DNA from: Acidobacteriota bacterium
GTDB lineage: Bacteria > Acidobacteriota > Terriglobia > Terriglobales > Acidobacteriaceae
Direction of reading: 5' to 3'
Length of the DNA: 17,715 nucleotides
NCBI GenBank assembly: GCA_021799945.1
Contig: JAJYZK010000014.1
Span: forward strand, 1-17,715
A model generated the notes under the pieces. It saw only the letters and a list, made by a program, of their open reading frames with translations. It searched no databases and was not told where the DNA came from. Position numbers and translations under genes: made by a program. The stretch's first letter is position 1, and each line of letters starts with the position of its first letter. Below, piece after piece: positions 6,616-14,361 of the stretch.

Positions 6616-7512
6616 GTGAACAGGATAGGGCTAGTTTCCGCTGTTCTGCTGGCGGCGAATCTGGGGGCTGTAGCTGTGGCCCAAAGCAGCGCTTCGCAAG
6701 CGGCCCAGACGCCATCCAATGCCAGTCAACCTTCCACAGCCCAGACTTCTCCCTCGCCTACGGCCGCGAATCCCAGCGATTCCAGCACGTACGCGACTGG
6801 GCAGCCTCTGCCGACCAAATCCAATGAAGGATTCTGGGGTCATCTCAACCCGCTGGCCCGCAAAAAGTGGGTCAACCGTCAGGTCACGCCGGTCAAGGAC
6901 AGATTGAACGAGCTGGATCAGCTCGCCGCCAAGAACGCCAGCGACATTAAGGATGTCGATAGCCGGGCGCAGGCCGGCATCCATCAGGCGCAGAACACCG
7001 CCGACCAGGCAAACCAGCAGGCGCAGACGGCCAGCGCGCAGGCCGGTCAAGCCAACCAGCTCGCGCAGCAAGCCAGCGCGCAGACGGCCAAACTGGGGAC
7101 GACAGTCACCAATCTGGATAAGTACCAGCAGATCACCGACACGGAAATTCACTTCCTCTCCAGCCAGCGCGCTCTGAACGCCAAAGCGAAAGACGCTCTG
7201 GATCAGGTCGCCACCCAGCTCAACGGGCAGAAGGGCTACATCGTTGAGGTGCAGGGGTATTCCTCCCTGCGCGGTCAGGCCGGCATTCGGAGCTCCCAGG
7301 CGATGTCGGACGCCGTCGTGCGGTACCTGGTGGTCGATCATCACATACCGGTTTACCGGATCTACCGCATTGCGATGGGCGACGCCCCTCGCGGCTCGGA
7401 ATCCAGCACCCGCGGCACGGTGGTTCACGTGACGCTGATGCACAACAGTCTTGCGGCGTTGGATTCGCCATCGACGAATGGCGGTTCACCAATAGGCGCG
7501 ACGCAGCAGTAG
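6616..7512 (+). CDS. Secreted coiled-coil protein with divergent OmpA-like C-terminal domain
   Basis: This 298-aa protein starts at GTG 6616, supported by GAGGGG about 8 nt upstream. It has a signal peptide (1-22, ending AVA before QSS), a Ser/Thr/Pro/Gln-rich linker to about residue 65, a short conserved-looking segment NEGFWGHLNPLARKKWV, then about 90 residues of Ala/Gln heptad-like sequence (about 85-170) expected to form a coiled coil. The C-terminal domain (about 175-280: EIHFLSSQRALN at 177, VEVQGYSS from 210, AVVRYLVVDHHIP, RIYRIAMGDAPRG, VVHVTL) follows the OmpA peptidoglycan-binding fold. However, the usual GHTD becomes GYSS, and the Arg of the LSxxRA motif appears replaced by Met, so the two residues that grip diaminopimelate are missing. 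It is probably periplasmic or tied to the envelope. A strong terminator follows, so it is the last gene of its transcript. Confidence 0.82.
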   Translation: MNRIGLVSAVLLAANLGAVAVAQSSASQAAQTPSNASQPSTAQTSPSPTAANPSDSSTYATGQPLPTKSNEGFWGHLNPLARKKWVNRQVTPVKDRLNELDQLAAKNASDIKDVDSRAQAGIHQAQNTADQANQQAQTASAQAGQANQLAQQASAQTAKLGTTVTNLDKYQQITDTEIHFLSSQRALNAKAKDALDQVATQLNGQKGYIVEVQGYSSLRGQAGIRSSQAMSDAVVRYLVVDHHIPVYRIYRIAMGDAPRGSESSTRGTVVHVTLMHNSLAALDSPSTNGGSPIGATQQ

Positions 7513-7601
7513 TTCCCGCAGCCCTCCCCCCAGGAATGCTGCGTCGCAGCCTTAAGCGGCCGCTCACAAGCTCTCACACAACGAGAGAACCAAGGCAGAT
7601 T

Positions 7602-7629
7602 GGCCCCTCACCCGAGGGGCCCTTTTTTT
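7602..7629 (+). terminator. Intrinsic terminator after the OmpA-like gene
   Basis: GGCCCCTC (7602-7609) pairs perfectly with GAGGGGCC (7614-7621) around an ACCC loop, followed by C and seven T (7623-7629). It lies about 90 nt after the stop at 7512. A smaller CTCTC/GAGAG hairpin (7571-7587) precedes it. Confidence 0.9.
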
Positions 7630-7741
7630 GCTTTCGGATTCCGGCCCCGTAGACGGGCCGTGGAGGCCGTGGAGGGGGGGATGGGGATGGAATCCAGGCA
7701 TGCGAATGGGCTTGCGAATAGGCCGGCGCGGCCGCCTGGTT

Positions 7742-8569
7742 TCAGAGCGTCGGGGCCGCGCGCTCCTGCACGGCGTGTAGGGCCAGCACCGTCTCCAGCA
7801 GGGGCCTGAGAAGCTTGAGATCCAGCGCGTTGGCGCCGTCGGAGAGCGCCTTCGGCGGATCGTCGTGTACTTCCAGGAAGAGTCCGTCCACGCCCGCAGC
7901 CACCGCGGCGCGGGCCAGCACCGGGATAAACTCCGGCTGGCCTCCGGAATGGCCTCCCGCCGCCGAGGGCGTCTGCACCGAATGGGTCCCGTCGAAGACC
8001 ACCGGAGCAAACTTCCGCATCGCGGGCAGGGACCGCATATCGACCACCAGGTTGTTATAGCCGAAGGTGGTCCCGCGCTCGGTGAGAAAGACCCGGTCAT
8101 TTCCCGCTCCTGTCACCTTTTCGACGGCATGGCGCATATCCCACGGGGCTGCGAACTGACCCTTTTTTATGTTGACCGCCCGGCCCGTTCCGGCCGCGGC
8201 TACCAGCAGATCGGTCTGCCGGCAGAGAAAGGCGGGAATCTGCAGGACGTCGACCGCTTCGGCCACCCGCTGGCAGTCCTCGGCCTGGTGAACATCGGTG
8301 AGAACGGGCAGCCCGGTGGATTCGGCCAGAGCGCGCAGGATGCGGAGGCCGGATTCCAGTCCCGGTCCCCGGTAACCGGCCGCCGAGGTGCGGTTCGCCT
8401 TGTCATAGGAGGCCTTGAAGATCAGGGGCAGATCCAGGTCGGCGGCGATGCGCTGGAGCGCCTCCGCCATGGAGCGCGCGTGCCGTTCGCTCTCGATCAC
8501 GCACGGTCCGGCAATCAGAAACAACGCGGACGCCCCCACCCGCACATTCCCGATTTCGAAGTCTCGCAT
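7742..8569 (-). CDS. kdsA: 3-deoxy-8-phosphooctulonate (Kdo-8-P) synthase, metal-dependent type
   Basis: This 275-aa cytosolic enzyme condenses phosphoenolpyruvate with arabinose 5-phosphate to give Kdo 8-phosphate, the first step toward the Kdo of lipopolysaccharide. Visible motifs are LIAGPCVIES near the N-terminus, FKASYDKANRTS (substrate loop), LPVLTDVHQ, LQIPAFLCRQTDL, NIKKGQF, TERGTTFGYNNLVVDM, FDGTHSVQ and FLEVHDDP...LSDGAN. Cys23 in AGPCVIES, with His, Glu and Asp in THSVQ, LEVH and LSDGAN, matches the metal-dependent class (Aquifex type); the metal-independent E. coli enzyme has Asn at the Cys position. Its ATG (8569-8567) shares one base with the pyrG stop (TAATG), so the genes are co-transcribed and probably translationally coupled. 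Its presence shows a Gram-negative, LPS-making organism. Confidence 0.97.
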   Translation of the reverse strand: MRDFEIGNVRVGASALFLIAGPCVIESERHARSMAEALQRIAADLDLPLIFKASYDKANRTSAAGYRGPGLESGLRILRALAESTGLPVLTDVHQAEDCQRVAEAVDVLQIPAFLCRQTDLLVAAAGTGRAVNIKKGQFAAPWDMRHAVEKVTGAGNDRVFLTERGTTFGYNNLVVDMRSLPAMRKFAPVVFDGTHSVQTPSAAGGHSGGQPEFIPVLARAAVAAGVDGLFLEVHDDPPKALSDGANALDLKLLRPLLETVLALHAVQERAAPTL

Positions 8570-10236
8570 TACAGCTTTCCGGCCAGGCCGCCTTCCCCGA
8601 CCGCCGCCGGCTCCACGCGCCCGGATAGCCGATACTCGTAGGCTGCGGCAATGAAGGCGCGGAAGAGAGGATGCGGCTCCAACGGCTTGGATTTGAATTC
8701 CGGATGAAACTGACAGCCGAGAAAGAAGGGGTGTCCGGGAATCTCGACGATTTCCACATAGGTGGAGTCGGGGGTAAGGCCGGCGATGCGCAGGCCGGCG
8801 CCGGTAAGCGCAGCCTCATACTCCCGGTTGAATTCGTAGCGGTGGCGATGACGCTCCTCGATCTCGGTGGCGCCGTATGCCATGGCCGCGATGGAGTCCG
8901 GCTTGAGAACGCAGGGCCATGCGCCCAGCCGCATCGTCCCGCCCATCTCCTCCACCCCGGTAAGCTCGCGCAGCTTAAAGACGATGCGATGCGGCGTCGC
9001 GGGATCGAATTCGCTGGAGTTGGCGCCCGCCAGACCGCAGACATTGCGGGCGAATTCGATGCAGGCCATCTGCATGCCCAGGCAGATCCCGAAGTACGGA
9101 ACGGCATTCTCCCGGGCGAAGCGGATGGCGTTGAGCATGCCCTCGATGCCGCGCTTGCCGAAACCGCCGGGCACCAGGATGCCATCGAATCCCTGGAACC
9201 GCGATTCGCCGCCAGGCCCTCCCGCCGATCGATCCTCCAGCCCCTCGGCCTCCAGCCACGCCAAATTCAGCTTCAGCTTGTGGGCCAGCGCGCCATGCAC
9301 CAGCGCTTCTTTAAGGGACTTGTAGCTGTCTTCATATTCGACGTATTTTCCGACGATGGCGATGGAAACTTCGTCCCGTGGATGATTGCAGCGCGCCACC
9401 AGATCCTTCCACCGGTCCAGCCTGGGCTCCGACGCGTCCACGTGGAGGTATTTGAGGGCCAGCGCATCCACCCCCTCCTGGGCGAAGGTCAAGGGAACCT
9501 CGTAAATGGAGGCCACATCCCGCGCGGCAATCACCGCCCGCTCCTCCAGATTGCAGAACAGCGCGATCTTGCTCTTGATCTCGCGGGAAAGGAACCGGTC
9601 GGTGCGGCAGAGCAGGATATCGGGCTGAATCCCAATGGAGAGAAGCTCTTTGACCGAGTGCTGCGTCGGCTTGGTCTTCAGCTCCTGCGCCGCGCCGATC
9701 CAGGGCACCAGCGTTACGTGGATAAAGACGGTGTTCTCCCGTCCTAGCTCCTGGCGCATCTGGCGAATGGCCTCCAGAAAGGGCAGAGACTCGATGTCGC
9801 CCACCGTGCCCCCGATCTCCACGATCGTCACATCCGCGTCTTCGGCCACCTTGCGCATCGCGCTCTTGATCTCGTTGGTGACGTGGGGAATGACCTGCAC
9901 CGTTTTGCCCAGATAATCTCCGCGGCGCTCTTTGGTGATGATCTGCTCGTAGATGCGGCCGGTGGTCAAGTTGTTGTCGCGGCTCAGCTTGGCATGGGTG
10001 AAGCGCTCGTAGTGTCCCAGATCCAGGTCGGTTTCCGCTCCGTCGTCGGTGACGAAGACCTCTCCATGCTGGAAGGGGGACATGGTGCCCGGATCCACAT
10101 TGAGGTAAGGGTCGAATTTCATCAGGTTGACGCGCAGTCCGCGGCTTTCCAGAAGACAACCGATGGAGGCCGCGGCCAAGCCTTTGCCCAGACTGGACAC
10201 AACTCCGCCGGTCACAAAGATGTACTTTGCGGACAT
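8569..10236 (-). CDS. pyrG: CTP synthase
   Basis: This 555-aa enzyme makes CTP from UTP, ATP and glutamine. The N-terminal amidoligase domain opens with KYIFVTGGVVSSLGKG (P-loop), with HITGTVGDIE-like GGTVGDIESLPF and the UTP-site KTKPTQHSV. The C-terminal class I glutamine amidotransferase domain has GGFGKRGIEG, the nucleophile Cys385 in FGICLGMQ, and the catalytic H511-P-E513 in CQFHPEF. All key residues are present and the length is normal (E. coli 545 aa). The start at 10236 is chosen because the family begins MxxKYIFVTGG and AAGGTGA lies about 10 nt upstream; the open frame extends further upstream without supporting features. The stop overlaps the kdsA start. Upstream lies a 200-bp gap to a divergent gene, which must hold the promoter. 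Confidence 0.98.
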   Translation of the reverse strand: MSAKYIFVTGGVVSSLGKGLAAASIGCLLESRGLRVNLMKFDPYLNVDPGTMSPFQHGEVFVTDDGAETDLDLGHYERFTHAKLSRDNNLTTGRIYEQIITKERRGDYLGKTVQVIPHVTNEIKSAMRKVAEDADVTIVEIGGTVGDIESLPFLEAIRQMRQELGRENTVFIHVTLVPWIGAAQELKTKPTQHSVKELLSIGIQPDILLCRTDRFLSREIKSKIALFCNLEERAVIAARDVASIYEVPLTFAQEGVDALALKYLHVDASEPRLDRWKDLVARCNHPRDEVSIAIVGKYVEYEDSYKSLKEALVHGALAHKLKLNLAWLEAEGLEDRSAGGPGGESRFQGFDGILVPGGFGKRGIEGMLNAIRFARENAVPYFGICLGMQMACIEFARNVCGLAGANSSEFDPATPHRIVFKLRELTGVEEMGGTMRLGAWPCVLKPDSIAAMAYGATEIEERHRHRYEFNREYEAALTGAGLRIAGLTPDSTYVEIVEIPGHPFFLGCQFHPEFKSKPLEPHPLFRAFIAAAYEYRLSGRVEPAAVGEGGLAGKL

Positions 10237-10436
10237 CGAGGCTTCACCTTCAGAATTTGTGTGGTATTGGCGTACCGGGTAGGCACAAATAAGTATCGCA
10301 GGAAGTGAAAGTGAAGGGAAGAGCGGAAATGCCCGGCTGGAGGCGCCGATGGATCTTCCACGCCGCCTGCCGCGCCGCCTGCCTGCGCCCGAACGCCGGG
10401 CAACATCCGGCAGGCGGACTTGGTCTAAACTGCGGT

Positions 10437-11471
10437 ATGGGCGACCGTCGCCGACTGTACGCATTGGCGGCATTGCTGATCGCCATCCTGTTTGCAGGAT
10501 GGATCTTCTCCGCTGCGCCCGCGCCCGCGCAGATGACCAATCAGCGCCTGATCCTGAAGGACGGGTCCTACCAGGTGGTCACCCGCTACGATATCGAAGG
10601 CGGCGTGGTGCGATATTTCAGCGCCGAGCGGGATGAATGGGAGGAGCTGCCGGAGGATCTCGTGGATTGGGCCGCGACCAGGCAATGGGCCAAAGCTCAT
10701 GCGCCCGGAGCCGAGCCGGGGGCGTCCCCTCCTTCGGGCTCGCAGGAGGCCGCGGAGATCGACCGGGAGGAGCGACAGGAGCGAGCCGCGCGGGCCGCGC
10801 GAACGCCCGAGGTCGCTCCCGGCCTGGAGCTTCCCGACCGGAATGGGGTCTGGGCGCTGGACATCTACCGCAACGAACCGGAACTCGTCGGCCTCTCCCA
10901 GAACGCCGGCAACGTGAATCCCGCGACAGGGCATAACATCACGCCGGCAGCTCTGGATCCCATGGGCAGGATGAAGCAGGCCATCGAAATTCCGGGGGCC
11001 GTTTCCAAAGTGCAGATCCACGTCGATTCCCCGGCGCTCTACGTCAGCCTGACCGCTCCGCAGGACGAAGTGGCGGACGCCTCCGCGCTTACCGTGGACA
11101 CTCACGGCGCCGGCAGCGGCAAGACGCAGCGGGCCGACTCCTACAGCTCGCCTGACAGCCAATATAAAATCGTCCGTCTGCACAGCAATTTCCGGCATGA
11201 CTACCGGCAGGTGACTGACTTCAGCTTGGACGGAAATGGCGCACCGCCGGGCGCCGACGTCCAGAACGGCGACATCGTCATCTCCACCGCGGCGCAGATC
11301 CTGCCGGGAAAACACTGGATGAAGCTCACGCCCCAACAGAGCCTCAGCATCGGCGATTATGCTTTGATGGAGATTCTGGCCCCCGGAGAAGTGAACATTT
11401 CGGTCTGGGATTTCCGCATCGACCCGCAGGGCCCGGAAAACAAAAACGCCATCATCCCCCTTCAAAAATAA
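10437..11471 (+). CDS. Secreted protein of unknown function, acidobacterial type
   Basis: This 344-aa protein has a signal peptide (MGDRRRLYALAALL..., residues 1-31, ending APA before Gln32), so it is exported. A first region contains RLILKDGSYQVVTRYDIEGG and VRYFSAERDEWEELPEDLVDW, next an Ala/Glu/Arg-rich charged stretch at about residues 102-122 that may be helical, then a predicted beta-rich C-terminal region (VQIHVDSPALYVSLT, DYRQVTDFSLDG, ISVWDFRIDP). I do not recognise a named domain; the N-terminal pattern is familiar from uncharacterised acidobacterial proteins, which is memory rather than a search. The start at 10437 is preferred to an in-frame start at 10305 because the signal peptide begins here and the upstream stretch is Arg/Pro-rich and contains repeats. 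The gene is divergent from pyrG and followed by an oxidase gene 164 bp later. Confidence 0.8.
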   Translation: MGDRRRLYALAALLIAILFAGWIFSAAPAPAQMTNQRLILKDGSYQVVTRYDIEGGVVRYFSAERDEWEELPEDLVDWAATRQWAKAHAPGAEPGASPPSGSQEAAEIDREERQERAARAARTPEVAPGLELPDRNGVWALDIYRNEPELVGLSQNAGNVNPATGHNITPAALDPMGRMKQAIEIPGAVSKVQIHVDSPALYVSLTAPQDEVADASALTVDTHGAGSGKTQRADSYSSPDSQYKIVRLHSNFRHDYRQVTDFSLDGNGAPPGADVQNGDIVISTAAQILPGKHWMKLTPQQSLSIGDYALMEILAPGEVNISVWDFRIDPQGPENKNAIIPLQK

Positions 11472-11635
11472 CTTTCCCGCGCCGTCTTGACCGCCTTGGC
11501 TGACCCCGCCCTCCCGTTGCCGCATTGTCTGCCTCGGAACGTTTGCCGCGGAACCGCGGCGCGGACGCGGTTGCGTGGATCGCCTTCGAACTCTATAAAT
11601 TGTTCGTCGCGCAATGGAGAGGATGGAAGGCGATC

Positions 11636-12979
11636 ATGAACAAACGCGAGTTTCTAAAATCATCCGGAGCGCTGCTCACCGGCGCCTTGCTCAAAACCTA
11701 CGGATCGGGGGAAGCGATGCAGCAGCCACGCACCAACTGGTCGGGAAATTACACCTTCCACACAGACCATCTCCTGGCGCCAAAGACGCTGGAGGAGACG
11801 CGGAAGGAGGTCGTAGCCTGCGGCAAGTTGCGAGCCCTGGGCTCCGCACACTCGTTCAACGGCATCGCCGACAGCACGGCCAACCAGATCTCCCTGATGT
11901 ATCTGGAAGAGATGGACCTCGACGCAAAGGAGGGAACCGTGACCGTGGGCGCCGGGGTGACCTATGGCCGGCTTGCTCCGTATCTTGACAGCCGCGGTTT
12001 TGCCCTGCATAATCTCGCTTCCCTGCTGTACATCACGGTGGTGGGCGCCTGCCAGACGGCGACCCACGGCTCGGGCGTCAAGAACCGCAACCTGTCGGCG
12101 GCGGTGCGGGCCATGCAGATAACGGCGGCGGACGGACGGCTCGCCACGCTTTCCCCCGGCGAGCTCGGCGGGCGCTTCGACGGCTCGGTGGTCGCGCTGG
12201 GCGCCCTCGGAGTGGTCACCAGCATCACCCTCGCCGTGGAGCCGACCTATCGCATGTCCCAGGTGGTCTATCGCGATCTTTCGATGGACCGGCTCAAGAA
12301 CCACCTGGAGGAAATCTTCAGCTCCGGTTACAGCGTCAGCCTGTTTACCGATTGGCAAAATCATCGCATCGCCCAGGTATGGATCAAGTCGCGCCTGCCG
12401 GGAGCGCCCTCACCGGCCCCGCCGGAGTTTTTTGGGGCGAAGCTGGCGACGCGGAACCTGCATCCCATCGAGGGACACTCCGCCGAAAGCTGCACCGAGC
12501 AGATGGGAATCCCCGGCCCCTGGTACGAACGGCTTCCTCATTTCAAAATGAACTTCACTCCCAGCAACGGCGCCGAACTGCAAACCGAGTATTTCGTTCC
12601 GCTGGAGCGCGGCTATGAGGCCATTCTGGCGGTGGAGGAGCTGCGCGACAGAATCACGCCGCATCTCTTCGTCACCGAACTGCGCACGGTGGCGGCCGAC
12701 AATCTTTGGATCAGTCCGGCCTATCGCCGCCAGTCGATGACCATCCACTTTACCTGGAAGCGGGAGTGGCCGCAGGTGAGGGAGATTCTGCCGGCCATCG
12801 AAGAACGGCTCGCTCCTTTCCAGGCGCGCCCGCACTGGGCCAAGCTCTTCACCATCCCTCCCTCCCGCCTGCATCAGCTCTACACGCAGATGCCCGCGTA
12901 CCGCGCACTGCTTCAGCAATACGATTCCGGCGGGAAATTCCGCAATGCCTTTATCCGGCAGAACATTTTCGAAGGATGA
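11636..12979 (+). CDS. FAD-linked alditol (xylitol/sorbitol) oxidase homologue with Tat-like leader
   Basis: This 447-aa protein closely follows Streptomyces alditol oxidase (AldO), which oxidises the terminal hydroxyl of polyols with O2, giving aldose and H2O2. TNWSGNYT starts the FAD domain; GSAHSFN contains H72, equivalent to the covalent FAD-linking His46 of AldO; THGSG follows; and the substrate-domain residues S129 (NLAS), E348 and R350 (TELRTVAAD) and K403 (HWAKLFT) match AldO S106, E320, R322 and K375. Near-identical blocks include YSVSLFTDW, CTEQ-G-PGPW and ERLPHF. Unlike AldO there is an N-terminal leader, MNKREFLKSSGALLTGALL, resembling a twin-arginine signal with KR in place of RR. 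The start at 11636 is supported by GGAAGG about 5 nt upstream; an upstream TTG at 11525 adds unrelated residues. Substrate is inferred from homology; a lactone oxidase relative is less likely. Confidence 0.9.
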   Translation: MNKREFLKSSGALLTGALLKTYGSGEAMQQPRTNWSGNYTFHTDHLLAPKTLEETRKEVVACGKLRALGSAHSFNGIADSTANQISLMYLEEMDLDAKEGTVTVGAGVTYGRLAPYLDSRGFALHNLASLLYITVVGACQTATHGSGVKNRNLSAAVRAMQITAADGRLATLSPGELGGRFDGSVVALGALGVVTSITLAVEPTYRMSQVVYRDLSMDRLKNHLEEIFSSGYSVSLFTDWQNHRIAQVWIKSRLPGAPSPAPPEFFGAKLATRNLHPIEGHSAESCTEQMGIPGPWYERLPHFKMNFTPSNGAELQTEYFVPLERGYEAILAVEELRDRITPHLFVTELRTVAADNLWISPAYRRQSMTIHFTWKREWPQVREILPAIEERLAPFQARPHWAKLFTIPPSRLHQLYTQMPAYRALLQQYDSGGKFRNAFIRQNIFEG

Positions 12980-13015
12980 AGCCGCGCGCCGGCAACGGGC
13001 GCGGCCACCGACCCA

Positions 13016-13615
13016 ATGAGCTTTTCGCCAAGCACCCTCGCCGCTCTGGTGGTGGCCGCCAGCTTCGCCGCGGGGCTCAACCTCTACGCCACGGTGCTGA
13101 CTCTGGGACTGCTGGCGCGGGCGCGCTGGGTGACGCTGCCGCCCGGCCTGGAGGGTTTGGCGAGTTGGTGGATCCTTGTGGCCAGCGCGCTCCTCTTCGG
13201 GATGGAATTCTTTGCCGACAAGCTACCCGGCATCGACCTCGCCTGGAATTCCCTGCACACCCTGGTGCGCGTTCCAGTGGCCGCGCTGCTGGCCTATCGC
13301 GCCACCGAGCAATTGTCGCCGTCCCTGCAACTGCTGGCCGCCGGCGCAGGCGCCGCGATCGCCCTGGCGGCGCACAGCTCAAAGATCGCGGCCCGGGCCT
13401 TGGTCACTCCCAGCCCCGAGCCTTTCACCAATATCGCGCTGAGCGGCGGCGAAGACGCGGCGGCTGTGGGCATCACCTGGCTGGCGACGCGGCATCCGCG
13501 TACGGCGGCGGCCATCGCCGCCGGCTTGACGCTTCTGGCGGTGTGGGTGACCGGTCGGATTCTGGAGCGGATCCGCGTGGTCTGGCGCAAGCTGACAGCC
13601 GGAAGCGCCCGCTAG
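13016..13615 (+). CDS. DUF4126 family integral membrane protein
   Basis: This 199-aa, very hydrophobic protein has several predicted membrane segments (about residues 7-34, 50-66, 85-95, 106-120, 165-182). The GLNLYATVLTLGLLAR stretch near the N-terminus, the LPPGLEGLASWW turn and FGMEFFADKLPGID are the conserved landmarks of DUF4126; the conserved glycine and charged residues within helices suggest a channel or transporter-like role, but none is established. It begins 37 nt after the oxidase stop on the same strand, so the two are probably co-transcribed. No clear Shine-Dalgarno is present; translation may rely on the upstream gene. It converges on the YjbQ gene. Confidence 0.85.
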   Translation: MSFSPSTLAALVVAASFAAGLNLYATVLTLGLLARARWVTLPPGLEGLASWWILVASALLFGMEFFADKLPGIDLAWNSLHTLVRVPVAALLAYRATEQLSPSLQLLAAGAGAAIALAAHSSKIAARALVTPSPEPFTNIALSGGEDAAAVGITWLATRHPRTAAAIAAGLTLLAVWVTGRILERIRVVWRKLTAGSAR

Positions 13616-13653
13616 CGGCTTGTGGAGAAATCCGGAGGCGCCCACCCCCACTC

Positions 13654-14070
13654 TCACTCCACTCCGAGCACCTTAACGATCACCCGCTTGCGCCTCTGCC
13701 CGTCGAACTCCGCGTAGAACACCCTCTGCCAGGTTCCGAGGTCGAGTCGCCCCCCGGTTACCGGCAGCGTCGATTCATGATGCAGCAGCAACGATTTCAA
13801 GTGCGCATCGCCGTTGTCCTCGCCGGTTTGGTGATGCCGGTAGCCGGGCCGCGCCGGGGCCAGCTCCTCCAGCCACTTCCCGATGTCCTCGATCAGCCCG
13901 CTCTCCAGGTCGTTGACGTAGATGGCGGCGGTGATGTGCATGGGCGAGACAAAGCATAGCCCATCCCGCACCCCGCTCCTTTGCACCACCTGCTCCACCT
14001 GGTCGGTGATGTGCACCATCTCTTTTCGCTTCCGGGTTTCGAACACAAGATATTCGGTATGGCTCTTCAT
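13654..14070 (-). CDS. yjbQ: YjbQ/UPF0047 family protein
   Basis: This 138-aa protein matches the UPF0047 family in length and motifs: VHITDQVEQVV near the N-terminus, FVSPMHITAAIYVND, the central block HHQTGEDNGDAHLKSLLL, and GTWQRVFYAEFDGQRRKRV at the C-terminus. YjbQ is a small cytosolic trimeric protein; the E. coli member has a weak thiamine-phosphate synthase activity and the name 'secondary thiamine-phosphate synthase' is widely attached, but its true role is unsettled. AAGGGG lies about 9 nt upstream of the ATG. It ends 38 bp from the converging DUF4126 gene; the upstream gap to the Sel1 gene is a divergent promoter region of 291 bp in which I found no clear element. Confidence 0.93.
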   Translation of the reverse strand: MKSHTEYLVFETRKRKEMVHITDQVEQVVQRSGVRDGLCFVSPMHITAAIYVNDLESGLIEDIGKWLEELAPARPGYRHHQTGEDNGDAHLKSLLLHHESTLPVTGGRLDLGTWQRVFYAEFDGQRRKRVIVKVLGVE

Positions 14071-14361
14071 CCTCGGCGACCCCTTCTAGGAACACATTAC
14101 GCTTACCCTTGCCGCCGCCTTTTCATCCCGTTCGCAGGCTCCTTAAGAAGCCGCGATCCCCGCGGGAGGGCGATAGAAATTGATGCCGGACAGGCGCAAA
14201 CACACGGTTGCCCCGCGTCCCGTCCAATGCCAATATTTTGTCAAAGAGTCGGCGGGTGAGACCGCCCCTGCTTCGCCTCCTTGTGAGTCTGGAAAATTCG
14301 TGCGGCTTGCGCGATAATCCGGTGCAATCAGCCTCCCCTTGACTGAACGGAGGGAGTTTCT

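Noticed and set aside
6969..7095. Repetitive GCGCAG/CAGGC pattern in the OmpA-like gene
   Set aside because: Explained by the Ala/Gln-rich coiled-coil heptads of the protein rather than a DNA repeat or CRISPR.
8572..9747. Plus-strand frame at 8671-9747 opposite pyrG
   Set aside because: It is the antisense of a highly conserved CTP synthase and has no motif of its own.
10361..10382. CGCCGCCTGC direct repeat upstream of the exported unknown protein
   Set aside because: Two copies in very GC-rich sequence; likely chance or slippage, and it lies in no clear promoter context.
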